NCBI RefSeq assembly: GCF_034421375.1
Contig: NZ_CP139779.1
Location: forward strand, 1,550,001-1,614,000
Reading direction: 5' to 3'
Length of the DNA: 64,000 nucleotides
DNA from: Microbacterium invictum
GTDB lineage: Bacteria; Actinomycetota; Actinomycetes; Actinomycetales; Microbacteriaceae
In this document: positions 41,928 through 49,513 of the stretch, piece by piece
Position numbering within the stretch: the first letter of the stretch is position 1
How the letters are laid out: each line of letters opens with the position of its first letter
The notes under the pieces: generated by a model
What the model saw: only the letters and a program-made list of their open reading frames with translations
Database searches by the model: none
What the model was told of the DNA's origin: nothing
Made by a program: the position numbers and the translations under genes

Positions 41928-43208
41928 CTACTCCGAGACCGCCCAGCGTCGCAGCGCCGCCTGCGAGGCGCGCTCCGCCTCGCCCACGTCGTCCAGTCGG
42001 TCCCGGATCGGACCGAGATCCAGCGGCGCCGTGTCGTCCGGGGCGGCATCCTGCCGCGCCGCGGCGACATCGCGCCGGGCAGCGGCCTCGTCGGCCGCGT
42101 CGGACTCGGGGGCATCGGACCCGGCGTCGTCGGACTCGTCCGCGTCGTCGCCGAACCACCCCGACACCTCGGCGGGGTCGTACGCGTCGGTCTGCATCGA
42201 GGTGTCGACCGTCGGCGCAGCCCGCCCCGGAAAACGATCGAGCAACGCGATCGCGTCTTCGACGTCCCCGCGATCCTGCGGCACGAGGTCGTCGCCGGCC
42301 ACACCGGCGGCGAGCGACTCGAGGAGCTCCACAGCGTCATCGACGATGTCGGAGCGCCCCGTCTCGTGCCCGTGCACGAGCCACTTCGCGAACTCCAACT
42401 CCGCATACAGCCGGGCCCGCTCGCGCAGCAGCCCGTCGGGAGCGTGGACGCTGCGGGCCAGATAGGAGGCGAAGACGTCGTCCGCGGCATCGGGGGCCGA
42501 GGCCAGCCACATGAAGTCGCCGGCGGGGTCTCCCACGCTCAGGCCGTGCCAGTCGAGGACGCCGGTGACGCGGGGTTCGCCGGCGAAGTCTTCGAACAGG
42601 AACGACGAAGCCCCGGCACCGCCGAGGACGACGGTGGTCTCGAAGCGCCAGAGCCCCTCGGCGTCCAGCGCCTGACTCCACCGGACGTCGAGGCTCGGAG
42701 GGAGACGACGGGTGGCCACCGCGCGCTCGACCGTGCGCTCGATGTCGTCGCGCAGCTGACGGGTCGTACGGGCGGGGAGTCCCTCGTCCCGGACGACCGA
42801 GACCGGGAGGGCGTGGATGGCGGCGATCGCCTCGCCGAGCGAGGTCGCGGCTCCCCGGCCGCCGGGCAGGTGCGGCGGGTCGACGCGGTACCCGGGCAGG
42901 AAGTCGGCGACGACCGCGCGGCCGTCGACGAGGGGGGTCTGCCCCAGCACCGTCGGGACGCGGAACGGAAGCAGTCCACGCACACCCGAAGTGAGCACGG
43001 TCAGGGCGCGCACCTCTGCCGCCGTCTCCACCGCGGCACCCTCGTCGACCGGCGCCCGTACGACAACACGACGCCCGTCGTCGAGATCGACCAGCGCGGA
43101 GTCGTAGCGCCCGGCGCTGTTCTCGGTCAGCGCGGCGACGCCGACGACGCCGGCGCCCGGCAGAGCGGAGGTCACCGACGCGGCTAGAGTGAGGGGTGAG
43201 CGTGCCAT
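41928..43208 (-). CDS. APH-fold phosphotransferase-like protein lacking the catalytic HGD motif
   Basis: A 426-residue protein of the aminoglycoside/macrolide phosphotransferase fold. The C-lobe has the metal-binding GVLDWHGLSVGDPAGDFMWL (D219, D227) typical of the family. The catalytic loop that normally reads HGDLxxxN is VLGGAGASSF (residues 194-203), so the His, catalytic Asp and Asn are replaced. The N-lobe strand reads RRVVVRAP, with Arg where the ATP-binding Lys usually is. A long acidic Ala/Asp-rich tail (~residues 330-410) follows. It is probably not an active antibiotic kinase. The gene lies antisense between adnB and nudC; ATG 43208 has TACCCT 6 nt upstream (leaderless). Confidence 0.8.
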   Translation of the reverse strand: MARSPLTLAASVTSALPGAGVVGVAALTENSAGRYDSALVDLDDGRRVVVRAPVDEGAAVETAAEVRALTVLTSGVRGLLPFRVPTVLGQTPLVDGRAVVADFLPGYRVDPPHLPGGRGAATSLGEAIAAIHALPVSVVRDEGLPARTTRQLRDDIERTVERAVATRRLPPSLDVRWSQALDAEGLWRFETTVVLGGAGASSFLFEDFAGEPRVTGVLDWHGLSVGDPAGDFMWLASAPDAADDVFASYLARSVHAPDGLLRERARLYAELEFAKWLVHGHETGRSDIVDDAVELLESLAAGVAGDDLVPQDRGDVEDAIALLDRFPGRAAPTVDTSMQTDAYDPAEVSGWFGDDADESDDAGSDAPESDAADEAAARRDVAAARQDAAPDDTAPLDLGPIRDRLDDVGEAERASQAALRRWAVSE

Positions 43209-43214
43209 GTGCCC

Positions 43215-43220
43215 AGGGTA
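43215..43220 (-). promoter_or_regulatory. Leaderless -10 box of the phosphotransferase-like gene
   Basis: TACCCT on the minus strand, 6 nt before ATG 43208. Confidence 0.45.
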
Positions 43221-43285
43221 GGTCGGGCACGCGTCCGGGCCTTCGCGCCACGCCCTGGCTCGTCGACCAACGCGGGAAGGTCTCG

Positions 43286-44221
43286 ATGACATCGTCTGAC
43301 AGCGCCCGGGATCTGCCCCGTCCGGCGGTCGCCGGGCCGATGACGCGCTGGGATCGCGCCGCCTCTGATCGTTCCGTGGACGGGGTGATCGCCGCGGCGC
43401 TGAGCGATCCGCAGACGCGCGTCCTGGCGGTCGCGGGGGATCGCGTCTCCGTCCGGGGCGGGGGACTATCTTGGAGCCCGCCCGACCGATGGACCGGCTC
43501 CCGAGCAGTGGAGGTCGCGCACTGGGCGTTCCTCGGGCGGGACGAGGGTGACGCGGCGATCATCCTCGCTGTCGTCGACCCCGATGCGGTCCTCGATCAC
43601 GAGACGACCCCGTCGCTGCGGATGGTCTCTGCGGACCTCAACGACGCCGAAGGAGCGGTGGCCGTCACGGCCGTGAGCCTCGCCCGATGGCTCGCCGACG
43701 CGCCGTTCTGCCCCGCCTGCGGCACCCGCACCGAGGTCCGCGACGCAGGGTGGTCGCGTCGCTGCCCGTTCTGCGGACGGGAGCACTTCCCCCGCACGGA
43801 TCCGGCCGTGATCGTCGCGATCACCCACCGCGACGACCCCGACCGCCTGCTGCTCGGATCGAACGCGGCGTGGCCCGACGGGCGCTATTCGTGCTTCGCC
43901 GGGTTCGTCGAGGCGGGGGAGTCGCTCGAGGGCGCCGTCCGGCGGGAGCTGCGGGAAGAGGCCGGTGTCGAGGTCGGCGCGGTGCGGTATCGCTCCTCGC
44001 AGGCGTGGCCGTACCCGCGTTCGCTGATGCTGGGATTCACCGCCGAGGCCGTCGACGCCGGCACGGCACGGCCCGACGGTGAGGAGATCGTCAGCGTTCG
44101 GTGGTTCCACCGCCGCGAGATCGGGGAGGCGCTCGCGGGCCGCGGCGAGCTGCTCCTCCCCGGGCCGGCATCGATCGCGCATCGTCTCATCAGCGACTGG
44201 CACGCAGCGGGGTCCGCGTGA
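43286..44221 (+). CDS. nudC: NADH pyrophosphatase / NAD-cap decapping hydrolase
   Basis: A 311-residue Nudix hydrolase that cleaves NADH and removes NAD caps from RNA. The zinc ribbon is CPAC...CPFC (about residues 145-165), followed by FPRTDPAVIVAITH and the Nudix box GFVEAGESLEGAVRRELREEAGVEV. The NudC-specific SQAWPYPRSLMLGF (SQPWPFPxS) and final residues confirm the subfamily. ATG 43286 has GGGAAGG 5-6 nt upstream. The stop overlaps the start of uvrD2 (GTGA), so nudC and uvrD2 are co-transcribed, as in mycobacteria. Confidence 0.95.
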   Translation: MTSSDSARDLPRPAVAGPMTRWDRAASDRSVDGVIAAALSDPQTRVLAVAGDRVSVRGGGLSWSPPDRWTGSRAVEVAHWAFLGRDEGDAAIILAVVDPDAVLDHETTPSLRMVSADLNDAEGAVAVTAVSLARWLADAPFCPACGTRTEVRDAGWSRRCPFCGREHFPRTDPAVIVAITHRDDPDRLLLGSNAAWPDGRYSCFAGFVEAGESLEGAVRRELREEAGVEVGAVRYRSSQAWPYPRSLMLGFTAEAVDAGTARPDGEEIVSVRWFHRREIGEALAGRGELLLPGPASIAHRLISDWHAAGSA

Positions 44222-45984
44222 CCGGTCCTCTGGAGGATCTCGACGAGCGTCAGCGCGAGGCGGTCACCGCGCTCCGCGGACCCGTGGTGGTCCTCGCGGG
44301 AGCCGGGGCCGGCAAGACGCGGGTCATCACACACCGCATCGCCCACGGTGTCGACACGGGGACGTACTCGCCCGGTCGCGTGATGGCGGTGACCTTCACC
44401 ACGAAGGCCGCCGGAGAGATGCGCGCCCGCCTCCGCGCCCTCGGCGTCGAGGGGGTCTCCGCGCGGACCTTCCACGCCACCGCGCTGGCACAGCTGAACT
44501 ACTTCTGGCCGACGCTCGCGGGGGATGCGATGCCTTCGATCGTCGACAACAAGGTGCGCCTCCTCGCGCACGCCGCCGACGGGGTCGGTCTCGAGCCCGA
44601 CACCGCCACCCTTCGCGACGTCGCGTCCGAGATCGAGTGGCGCAAGGTCACGATGCGCTCGATCGAGGAGTACGCCCGCGACCGGCCCCAGGGGGTGGGT
44701 GGTCTCGACGTCGAGCGCATCGTCCGACTCCAGCGCGCCTACGAGGACCTGAAGGACCAGCGTCGGCAGATCGACTTCGAGGACGTGCTCCTGGCATGCG
44801 CGGGGATGATCGAAGCCGAGCCGCGCGTGGCCGCGACCATTCACGAGCAGTACCGCCACTTCACCGTCGACGAGTATCAGGACGTCTCACCGCTGCAGGC
44901 ACGACTGCTCGAGCTGTGGCTCGGCGACCGCCGCGACCTGTGCGTCGTCGGCGACGCCAGTCAGACGATCTACTCGTTCGCCGGAGCCGACCCGCGCTTC
45001 CTCCTCGACTTCGAGCGGCGCCACGCCGGCGCCCGCGTCATCCGCCTGGAGCGCAACTACCGCTCCACACCGGCGATCCTCGATGTCGCGAACGCCCTGA
45101 TGAAAGATCGTCCCGGTGCGCTTCGCCTCGTCTCCGCTGCCGAAGAGAGCCCGGATGCCGCCGGCGAGGCGTTCGTGCCGACGGTGAACGCCTACGACGA
45201 CGAGCGCGACGAGGCCCGGGCGGTGGCGGCTCGCATCCGCGCGCGCATCGCCGAGGGGGCCGATCCCGCCACGATCGCGGTGCTCTACCGGGCCCACGCT
45301 CAGTCCGCCGAGCTCTTGAGGGCGCTGGCGGACGTCGGGGTCCCCACGACCGTGCTCGGCGGTCGACGCTTCTTCGATGTGCCCGAGGTCCGGCAGGCGG
45401 TGATGGCGTTGCGGGCCGCGGCCGTGGCACCTCTCACCGGAACCTTCGTCGAGGCCGTGCGCGACGTGCTCCGCTCGCTCGGGCTCACCGACGACCCGCC
45501 GCCGGCCGGGGGAGCGGTGCGTGACGCGTGGGAGGCGCGGGCCGCTCTCCTCCGCCTGGCGGAGGAGGCGCCGGAGGGGACGACCCTTCGCGAGTTCGCC
45601 GACGAGCTGCTGCGTCGCGCCAGGGTGCACGAGGAGCCGACGCTGCGCACCGTGACGCTGGCCACCCTTCACGCGGCCAAAGGCCTGGAGTGGGACCACG
45701 TTCATCTGATCGGACTGGCGGAGGGGCTGCTGCCGATCTCCTACGCCCAGACCTTCGAGACGATCGACGAAGAGCGACGACTGACCTACGTCGGCATCAC
45801 GCGGGCCGTGCGAACTCTCGAGCTGAGCTGGTCCCGCGGATCACGGGACCGCCGCCCGTCGCGATTCCTGCAGGAGATCGGCACCCGCACCGTGCGTGCG
45901 GCTCGTGCCGGAGGACTCGGGGCACCGGCTCGCTCGTCAGGACGACCTCGGTCGTCGTCGACCGCATCGACTCCTCGCCGCTGA
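44218..45984 (+). CDS. uvrD2: UvrD2-like ATP-dependent DNA helicase
   Basis: A 588-residue superfamily 1A helicase. The motifs are AGAGAGKTRVITHRI (I, about residue 26), TFTTKAAGEM (Ia), VDEYQDVSPLQ (II, about 217), GDASQTIYSFAGADP (III), RNYRSTPAIL (IV), LHAAKGLEWDHVHLIGL (V) and TYVGITRAVRTLELSW (VI). It is shorter than mycobacterial UvrD2 and has no HRDC domain; after motif VI the sequence soon becomes Arg/Ser/Ala-rich. The last 188 nt overlap, tail to tail, the 3' end of the gene on the other strand, and the tail beyond ~45870 is probably unconserved. GTG 44218 overlaps the nudC stop. Confidence 0.88.
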   Translation: MTGPLEDLDERQREAVTALRGPVVVLAGAGAGKTRVITHRIAHGVDTGTYSPGRVMAVTFTTKAAGEMRARLRALGVEGVSARTFHATALAQLNYFWPTLAGDAMPSIVDNKVRLLAHAADGVGLEPDTATLRDVASEIEWRKVTMRSIEEYARDRPQGVGGLDVERIVRLQRAYEDLKDQRRQIDFEDVLLACAGMIEAEPRVAATIHEQYRHFTVDEYQDVSPLQARLLELWLGDRRDLCVVGDASQTIYSFAGADPRFLLDFERRHAGARVIRLERNYRSTPAILDVANALMKDRPGALRLVSAAEESPDAAGEAFVPTVNAYDDERDEARAVAARIRARIAEGADPATIAVLYRAHAQSAELLRALADVGVPTTVLGGRRFFDVPEVRQAVMALRAAAVAPLTGTFVEAVRDVLRSLGLTDDPPPAGGAVRDAWEARAALLRLAEEAPEGTTLREFADELLRRARVHEEPTLRTVTLATLHAAKGLEWDHVHLIGLAEGLLPISYAQTFETIDEERRLTYVGITRAVRTLELSWSRGSRDRRPSRFLQEIGTRTVRAARAGGLGAPARSSGRPRSSSTASTPRR

Positions 45985-46651
45985 GCAGGCGCACCGCGCG
46001 TGCTGCGGACTCGACGAGGAGGGGACCCGGAACGTCGGCGACGGTCCTGCCGCACAGCTGGGCTGCCAGCACCGGCCATGCCGCGTCGGCGTCGGTCGAG
46101 GTCAGTGCCAGGCAGCTGAGGCAGGCCGTGACCCCCGGCACGACGAGGGGACCGATGCGCACCCGGCTCCCCGACAGGACGAACGGCAGGTGGGTCGCAT
46201 CGGTGGCCATGAGTGCACTCACCCGCGCGGGATGGACGAGATGAGCCGCCAGCGCGATCACCGGAACCGCGGCGTCGGTCGCCGCTTCACCTGGCCAGTC
46301 GGAGGTCTCCAGGGCCAGCCCGCAGCCGGTCATCGCGGCGCGGATCGTCTCGACGAGCTCTGCCGCGACATCGCCGGCGATCTGAAGGACGGCGCGCGGT
46401 GGCGGCACCGGACGCTGCGGCTCCAGCGCCGGTGAGATCGCTTCGAGGAGATCGTCGCAGGCTCCGGCGGGGGCGCCGAGCGATGCCGCCACGAGAGGGA
46501 CCGCAGAGGCGGGGAGGCCCTGGCGCAGCTCGTCGATCAGGCGCTCCTGCCAGAGCGCCGGAGCCGCCAGGGTGACCGCCGGTTCGAGTCCGAACTGCAT
46601 CTCCCACGGGCTTCGCCAGAGGGGCGGGAAGGCGGGGTCCAGTCGGAGCAT
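45797..46651 (-). CDS. Orphan TOMM/cyclodehydratase E1-like protein
   Basis: A 284-residue protein resembling the degenerate ThiF/E1-like leader-binding partners of thiazole/oxazole cyclodehydratases. The recognisable part is the domain near residues 155-205: FVLSGSRVRIGPLVVPG, then CLSC (C177, C180) with TSTDADAAWPVLAAQL. A second cysteine pair, C255-G-C257, completes a likely zinc site. No YcaO, dehydrogenase or precursor peptide gene is in the window, so a role in ribosomal peptide modification is not supported. Homologues in this neighbourhood occur in other actinobacteria (Rv3196-like, from memory). The last ~30 codons run antisense to uvrD2. Function unknown. Confidence 0.7.
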   Translation of the reverse strand: MLRLDPAFPPLWRSPWEMQFGLEPAVTLAAPALWQERLIDELRQGLPASAVPLVAASLGAPAGACDDLLEAISPALEPQRPVPPPRAVLQIAGDVAAELVETIRAAMTGCGLALETSDWPGEAATDAAVPVIALAAHLVHPARVSALMATDATHLPFVLSGSRVRIGPLVVPGVTACLSCLALTSTDADAAWPVLAAQLCGRTVADVPGPLLVESAARAVRLLSGEESMRSTTTEVVLTSEPVPRVLRHEPHARCGCRSPAGIATGGGPVIRGTSSAREFARPA

Positions 46652-46750
46652 GCCCCGATCCTCGCCCCCGGCGACACTCCGCGGGAACTGTCCACAGACC
46701 TAGGGGAGAACGGGGGTTCGTCTCGCGCCTGTGCAGGAGAGGTGGTGTCG

Positions 46751-48136
46751 TCAGACCGGGCGGGGGTCGTCCGGCCGATCCGGGTCATCCTCGCCCGACG
46801 GGCCCGCCTCGTCCGACTCGCCGGACAGCAGGCGCTCGAGCGCATCGTCCATCTCGTCCCGCGCCGGCTCCTCGCCCCGCTCGCGGGCCTGAAGTCGCGC
46901 GACGAGCGCCGACGGGTCGTCGATGTCGTCGGCTCCGGGCATCAGGTCGGGATAGTCCCACAGACTGTCGCGTCCGGCGATCCCCACCGCGTCGGTCACC
47001 GCGCGCCACATCGCGGCGGCCTCCCGCATGCGCCGGGGGCGCAGCTCGAGTCCGACGAGCGATCCGAGCGCCCGCTCTGCGGGCCCTCCGACGGCGCGCC
47101 GGCGACGGACGGCTTCCGCGATGCGCACAGCCGAGGGCAGGCGCGAGGTGGCGTTTTCGGTGACCACGTCCACCCATCCCTCGATGGTCGCGAGGAGGTT
47201 CTCCAGTCGGGCCAGGGCGGCGTTCTGCGCGTCGCTGCGCGGCGGCAGGAGCGCGCCGCTCTCGAGGGCGCGCCGGAGCTCCTCCGGTTCGGACGGGTCG
47301 AATCTCGTCGCCAGATCTTCCAGTGCGTCGGTGTCGACATGGATCGCGCGGGCGAACTCGGTGACCTGCGAGATGACGTGCAGACGCAACCAGCGCGCGT
47401 GACGGAACAGGCGTGCGTGGGCGAGCTCCCGCGCGGCGACGTACAGCGCCAGCTGGTCGTCGGGAATCTCGAGATCCCTCCCGAAGTCGTCGAAGTTCTG
47501 CGGCAGGATCGCCGCTTCGCCATCGGGCATGAGCGGGATGCCCACGTCGCCTCCGCTGACGACCTCCTTGGAGAGGTTGCCGACGACCTGGCCCAGCTGC
47601 GACGCGAACAGCGATCCGCCCACGGTGCGCATGAGCCTTCCTGCACCTTCGACGAGCGCCTTCATCTCCTCGGGCGCCTGCTCGCTGAGGGCACGGGTGA
47701 GCGCGTCGGTGATGCTCGTGGCCACCGGCTCGGCCATCTCCCGCCACACCGGCAGGGTCGCCTCGACCCACGCGCCACGCGTGATCGCCCTCGGCGTCGT
47801 CGCGAGGTCCGACACCGTCGTCGCCTCGCCGAGCCAGAGGTTCGCGAGGGAGAACGCCTGGTCGAGGTCGGCCCGCTGACCGGAGGTGACGCTCAGCCCA
47901 TCCTGGTTCGCGATGTGGAGGGCGCCGCGCGTGGTCATGTCCCACGGGATGCCGTCGCTGCCGGCGGTGAAGGCGCCCTGCAGCTGCGACATGATCGTCT
48001 GCATCATGGCGGGATCGATGTTCATCCCCGACAGGCGCGCGAGCGCCTCGGGATCGGGAGCACCGCCCCCTCCGCCGAACAGTTGGCGCATGAGCTCCTG
48101 GAACTCATCCTCTGGGCTGCGGTCGTCGTCTGGCAC
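46751..48136 (-). CDS. Zincin-like putative metallopeptidase (DUF2342/TIGR03624 type)
   Basis: A 461-residue protein of the actinobacterial putative-hydrolase family often labelled zinc-dependent metalloprotease. The candidate metal motif is RELAH (R236-E237-x-x-H240) followed by H246, so the usual HExxH has Arg in the first position; E and the second His are kept. The N-terminal acidic region and a 60-residue disordered Glu/Asp/Pro-rich tail flank the fold. GTG 48136 has GAGAGGG 8 nt upstream. It is divergent from the PDZ/Lon-like gene, the same pairing as Rv3195/Rv3194c. Catalytic activity is inferred only. Confidence 0.82.
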   Translation of the reverse strand: MPDDDRSPEDEFQELMRQLFGGGGGAPDPEALARLSGMNIDPAMMQTIMSQLQGAFTAGSDGIPWDMTTRGALHIANQDGLSVTSGQRADLDQAFSLANLWLGEATTVSDLATTPRAITRGAWVEATLPVWREMAEPVATSITDALTRALSEQAPEEMKALVEGAGRLMRTVGGSLFASQLGQVVGNLSKEVVSGGDVGIPLMPDGEAAILPQNFDDFGRDLEIPDDQLALYVAARELAHARLFRHARWLRLHVISQVTEFARAIHVDTDALEDLATRFDPSEPEELRRALESGALLPPRSDAQNAALARLENLLATIEGWVDVVTENATSRLPSAVRIAEAVRRRRAVGGPAERALGSLVGLELRPRRMREAAAMWRAVTDAVGIAGRDSLWDYPDLMPGADDIDDPSALVARLQARERGEEPARDEMDDALERLLSGESDEAGPSGEDDPDRPDDPRPV

Positions 48137-48291
48137 GTGAATCGCCCTCTCAGCCGGGTCAAAGACGTGGTGTCTACGCTAGTGGCACGGATGATCGCAC
48201 TCTCCGAACAGGCCGGGCGGACCCTTACGCCGGTCGCGAACGATCAGCGACACCGGCACGAGGATCACAGCAGGAAGCAGGGACACCGTTG

Positions 48292-49434
48292 GTGCTGTTC
48301 GACGAGAAGGCGACGGTCGCGACGCCGCCGCCGCGGCGGCCGCTGAGCCGCGCCACGCTGGCGGGGATCTGGGCGCTGGTGATCGCCCTGGTCGTGCTGC
48401 TGGTCCTGACCTTCCTGCCCACCGCGTACGTCATCCAGCAGCCCGGACCGGTGTACAACACCCTCGGCACCGCGCAGAACGCTGACGGCGAGGACGTCCC
48501 GCTCATCACCGTCGACGGCGCCGAGACCTACCCGACCGACGGGTCGCTGGACCTTCTCACCGTTCAGGTTGTCGGCAATCCGGAGCGCACGCCGTCGTGG
48601 CTGGAGCTGGCGGGCGCGTGGTTCGATCGGACGCGGGCGGTGCTTCCCCTCGAGTCGGTTTTCCCCGCGGGCCAGACCACCGAGGAGCGTCAGAACCAGA
48701 GCACCAGCATGATGGTCAACTCGCAGCAGGATGCGACGGCGGCCGCCCTGACCGAGGCGGGATTCGACGTCCCCTCCGACATCGTCGTGTACGACTTCTC
48801 CCCGGACTCCGCCTCGGAGGGACTCCTCGAGGTCGACGACGTGATCGTGGCGGCGAACGGCACAGCCATCGACGGCGTCGACGATCTGCGTGAGATCATC
48901 AACGACGGCGAGGACGACCCCGTCGAGCTGACGATCCTTCGCGGCGGCGACGAGGAGACCGTGTCGGTCACCCCCACCGAGACCGTCGCCGAGGACGGCA
49001 CCACGTCGTGGGTGATCGGCGTCATCCTCGCGAGGGAGTTCGAGTTCCCCATCGACGTGGAGATCCAGCTGAACAACGTCGGCGGCCCGAGCGCGGGGAT
49101 GATGTTCGCCCTCGGGATCGTCGACCTGCTGAGCCCCGGGGATCTGACCGGCGGCGAAGACGTCGCCGGCACCGGAACCATCACCGCCGACGGAGTGGTC
49201 GGTCCCATCGGCGGCATCCGACAGAAGATGTGGGGCGCGGTGGGGGCCGGTGCGGAATGGTTCCTCGCGCCGCAGGCGAACTGCGACGAGGTCGTGGGAC
49301 ACGTCCCCGACGGCCTGCGCGTCTTCGCCGTCGAGGACCTGGACGACGCCTTGACGGCCGTCGAGACCGTCGCCGAGGGCGGCGACCTCGACGCGCTTCC
49401 CACCTGTACCGCGACGACGGCCGCGGCCGGGTGA
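48292..49434 (+). CDS. PDZ-domain S16 (Lon-like) membrane serine protease, YlbL type
   Basis: A ~380-residue protein with an N-terminal helix (LAGIWALVIALVVLLVLTFLPTAYVI), a conserved QQPGPVYNTLG segment, a PDZ domain (about residues 165-235: SASEGLLEVDDVIVAANGTAI) and a C-terminal S16 catalytic domain. The Ser of GGPSAGMMFALG (about 266) and the Lys of GGIRQKMWGA (about 311) form the Ser-Lys dyad. It resembles Rv3194c/YlbL, an extracytoplasmic protease. GTG 48292 or the preceding TTG 48289 is the start; AGCAGGAAGCAGGG is upstream. Confidence 0.92.
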   Translation: MLFDEKATVATPPPRRPLSRATLAGIWALVIALVVLLVLTFLPTAYVIQQPGPVYNTLGTAQNADGEDVPLITVDGAETYPTDGSLDLLTVQVVGNPERTPSWLELAGAWFDRTRAVLPLESVFPAGQTTEERQNQSTSMMVNSQQDATAAALTEAGFDVPSDIVVYDFSPDSASEGLLEVDDVIVAANGTAIDGVDDLREIINDGEDDPVELTILRGGDEETVSVTPTETVAEDGTTSWVIGVILAREFEFPIDVEIQLNNVGGPSAGMMFALGIVDLLSPGDLTGGEDVAGTGTITADGVVGPIGGIRQKMWGAVGAGAEWFLAPQANCDEVVGHVPDGLRVFAVEDLDDALTAVETVAEGGDLDALPTCTATTAAAG

Positions 49435-49500
49435 CCGCCGGCGGGCTGAGCGTTCGCCCTGACCACTCCCCGCCCGCGCGTGCGCGGGGAAACGCCCTCT

Positions 49501-49506
49501 TAGGAT
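49501..49506 (+). promoter_or_regulatory. Leaderless -10 box of the UPF0182 gene
   Basis: TAGGAT, then 7 nt to GTG 49514. Confidence 0.5.
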
Positions 49507-49513
49507 TGAGACC

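Noticed and set aside
41928-43208. Antibiotic-resistance phosphotransferase
   Set aside because: The HGD catalytic motif is missing, so resistance by antibiotic phosphorylation is not supported.
45797-46651. A complete thiazole/oxazole-modified peptide cluster
   Set aside because: Only the E1-like gene is present; no YcaO, dehydrogenase, transporter or precursor peptide was found nearby.
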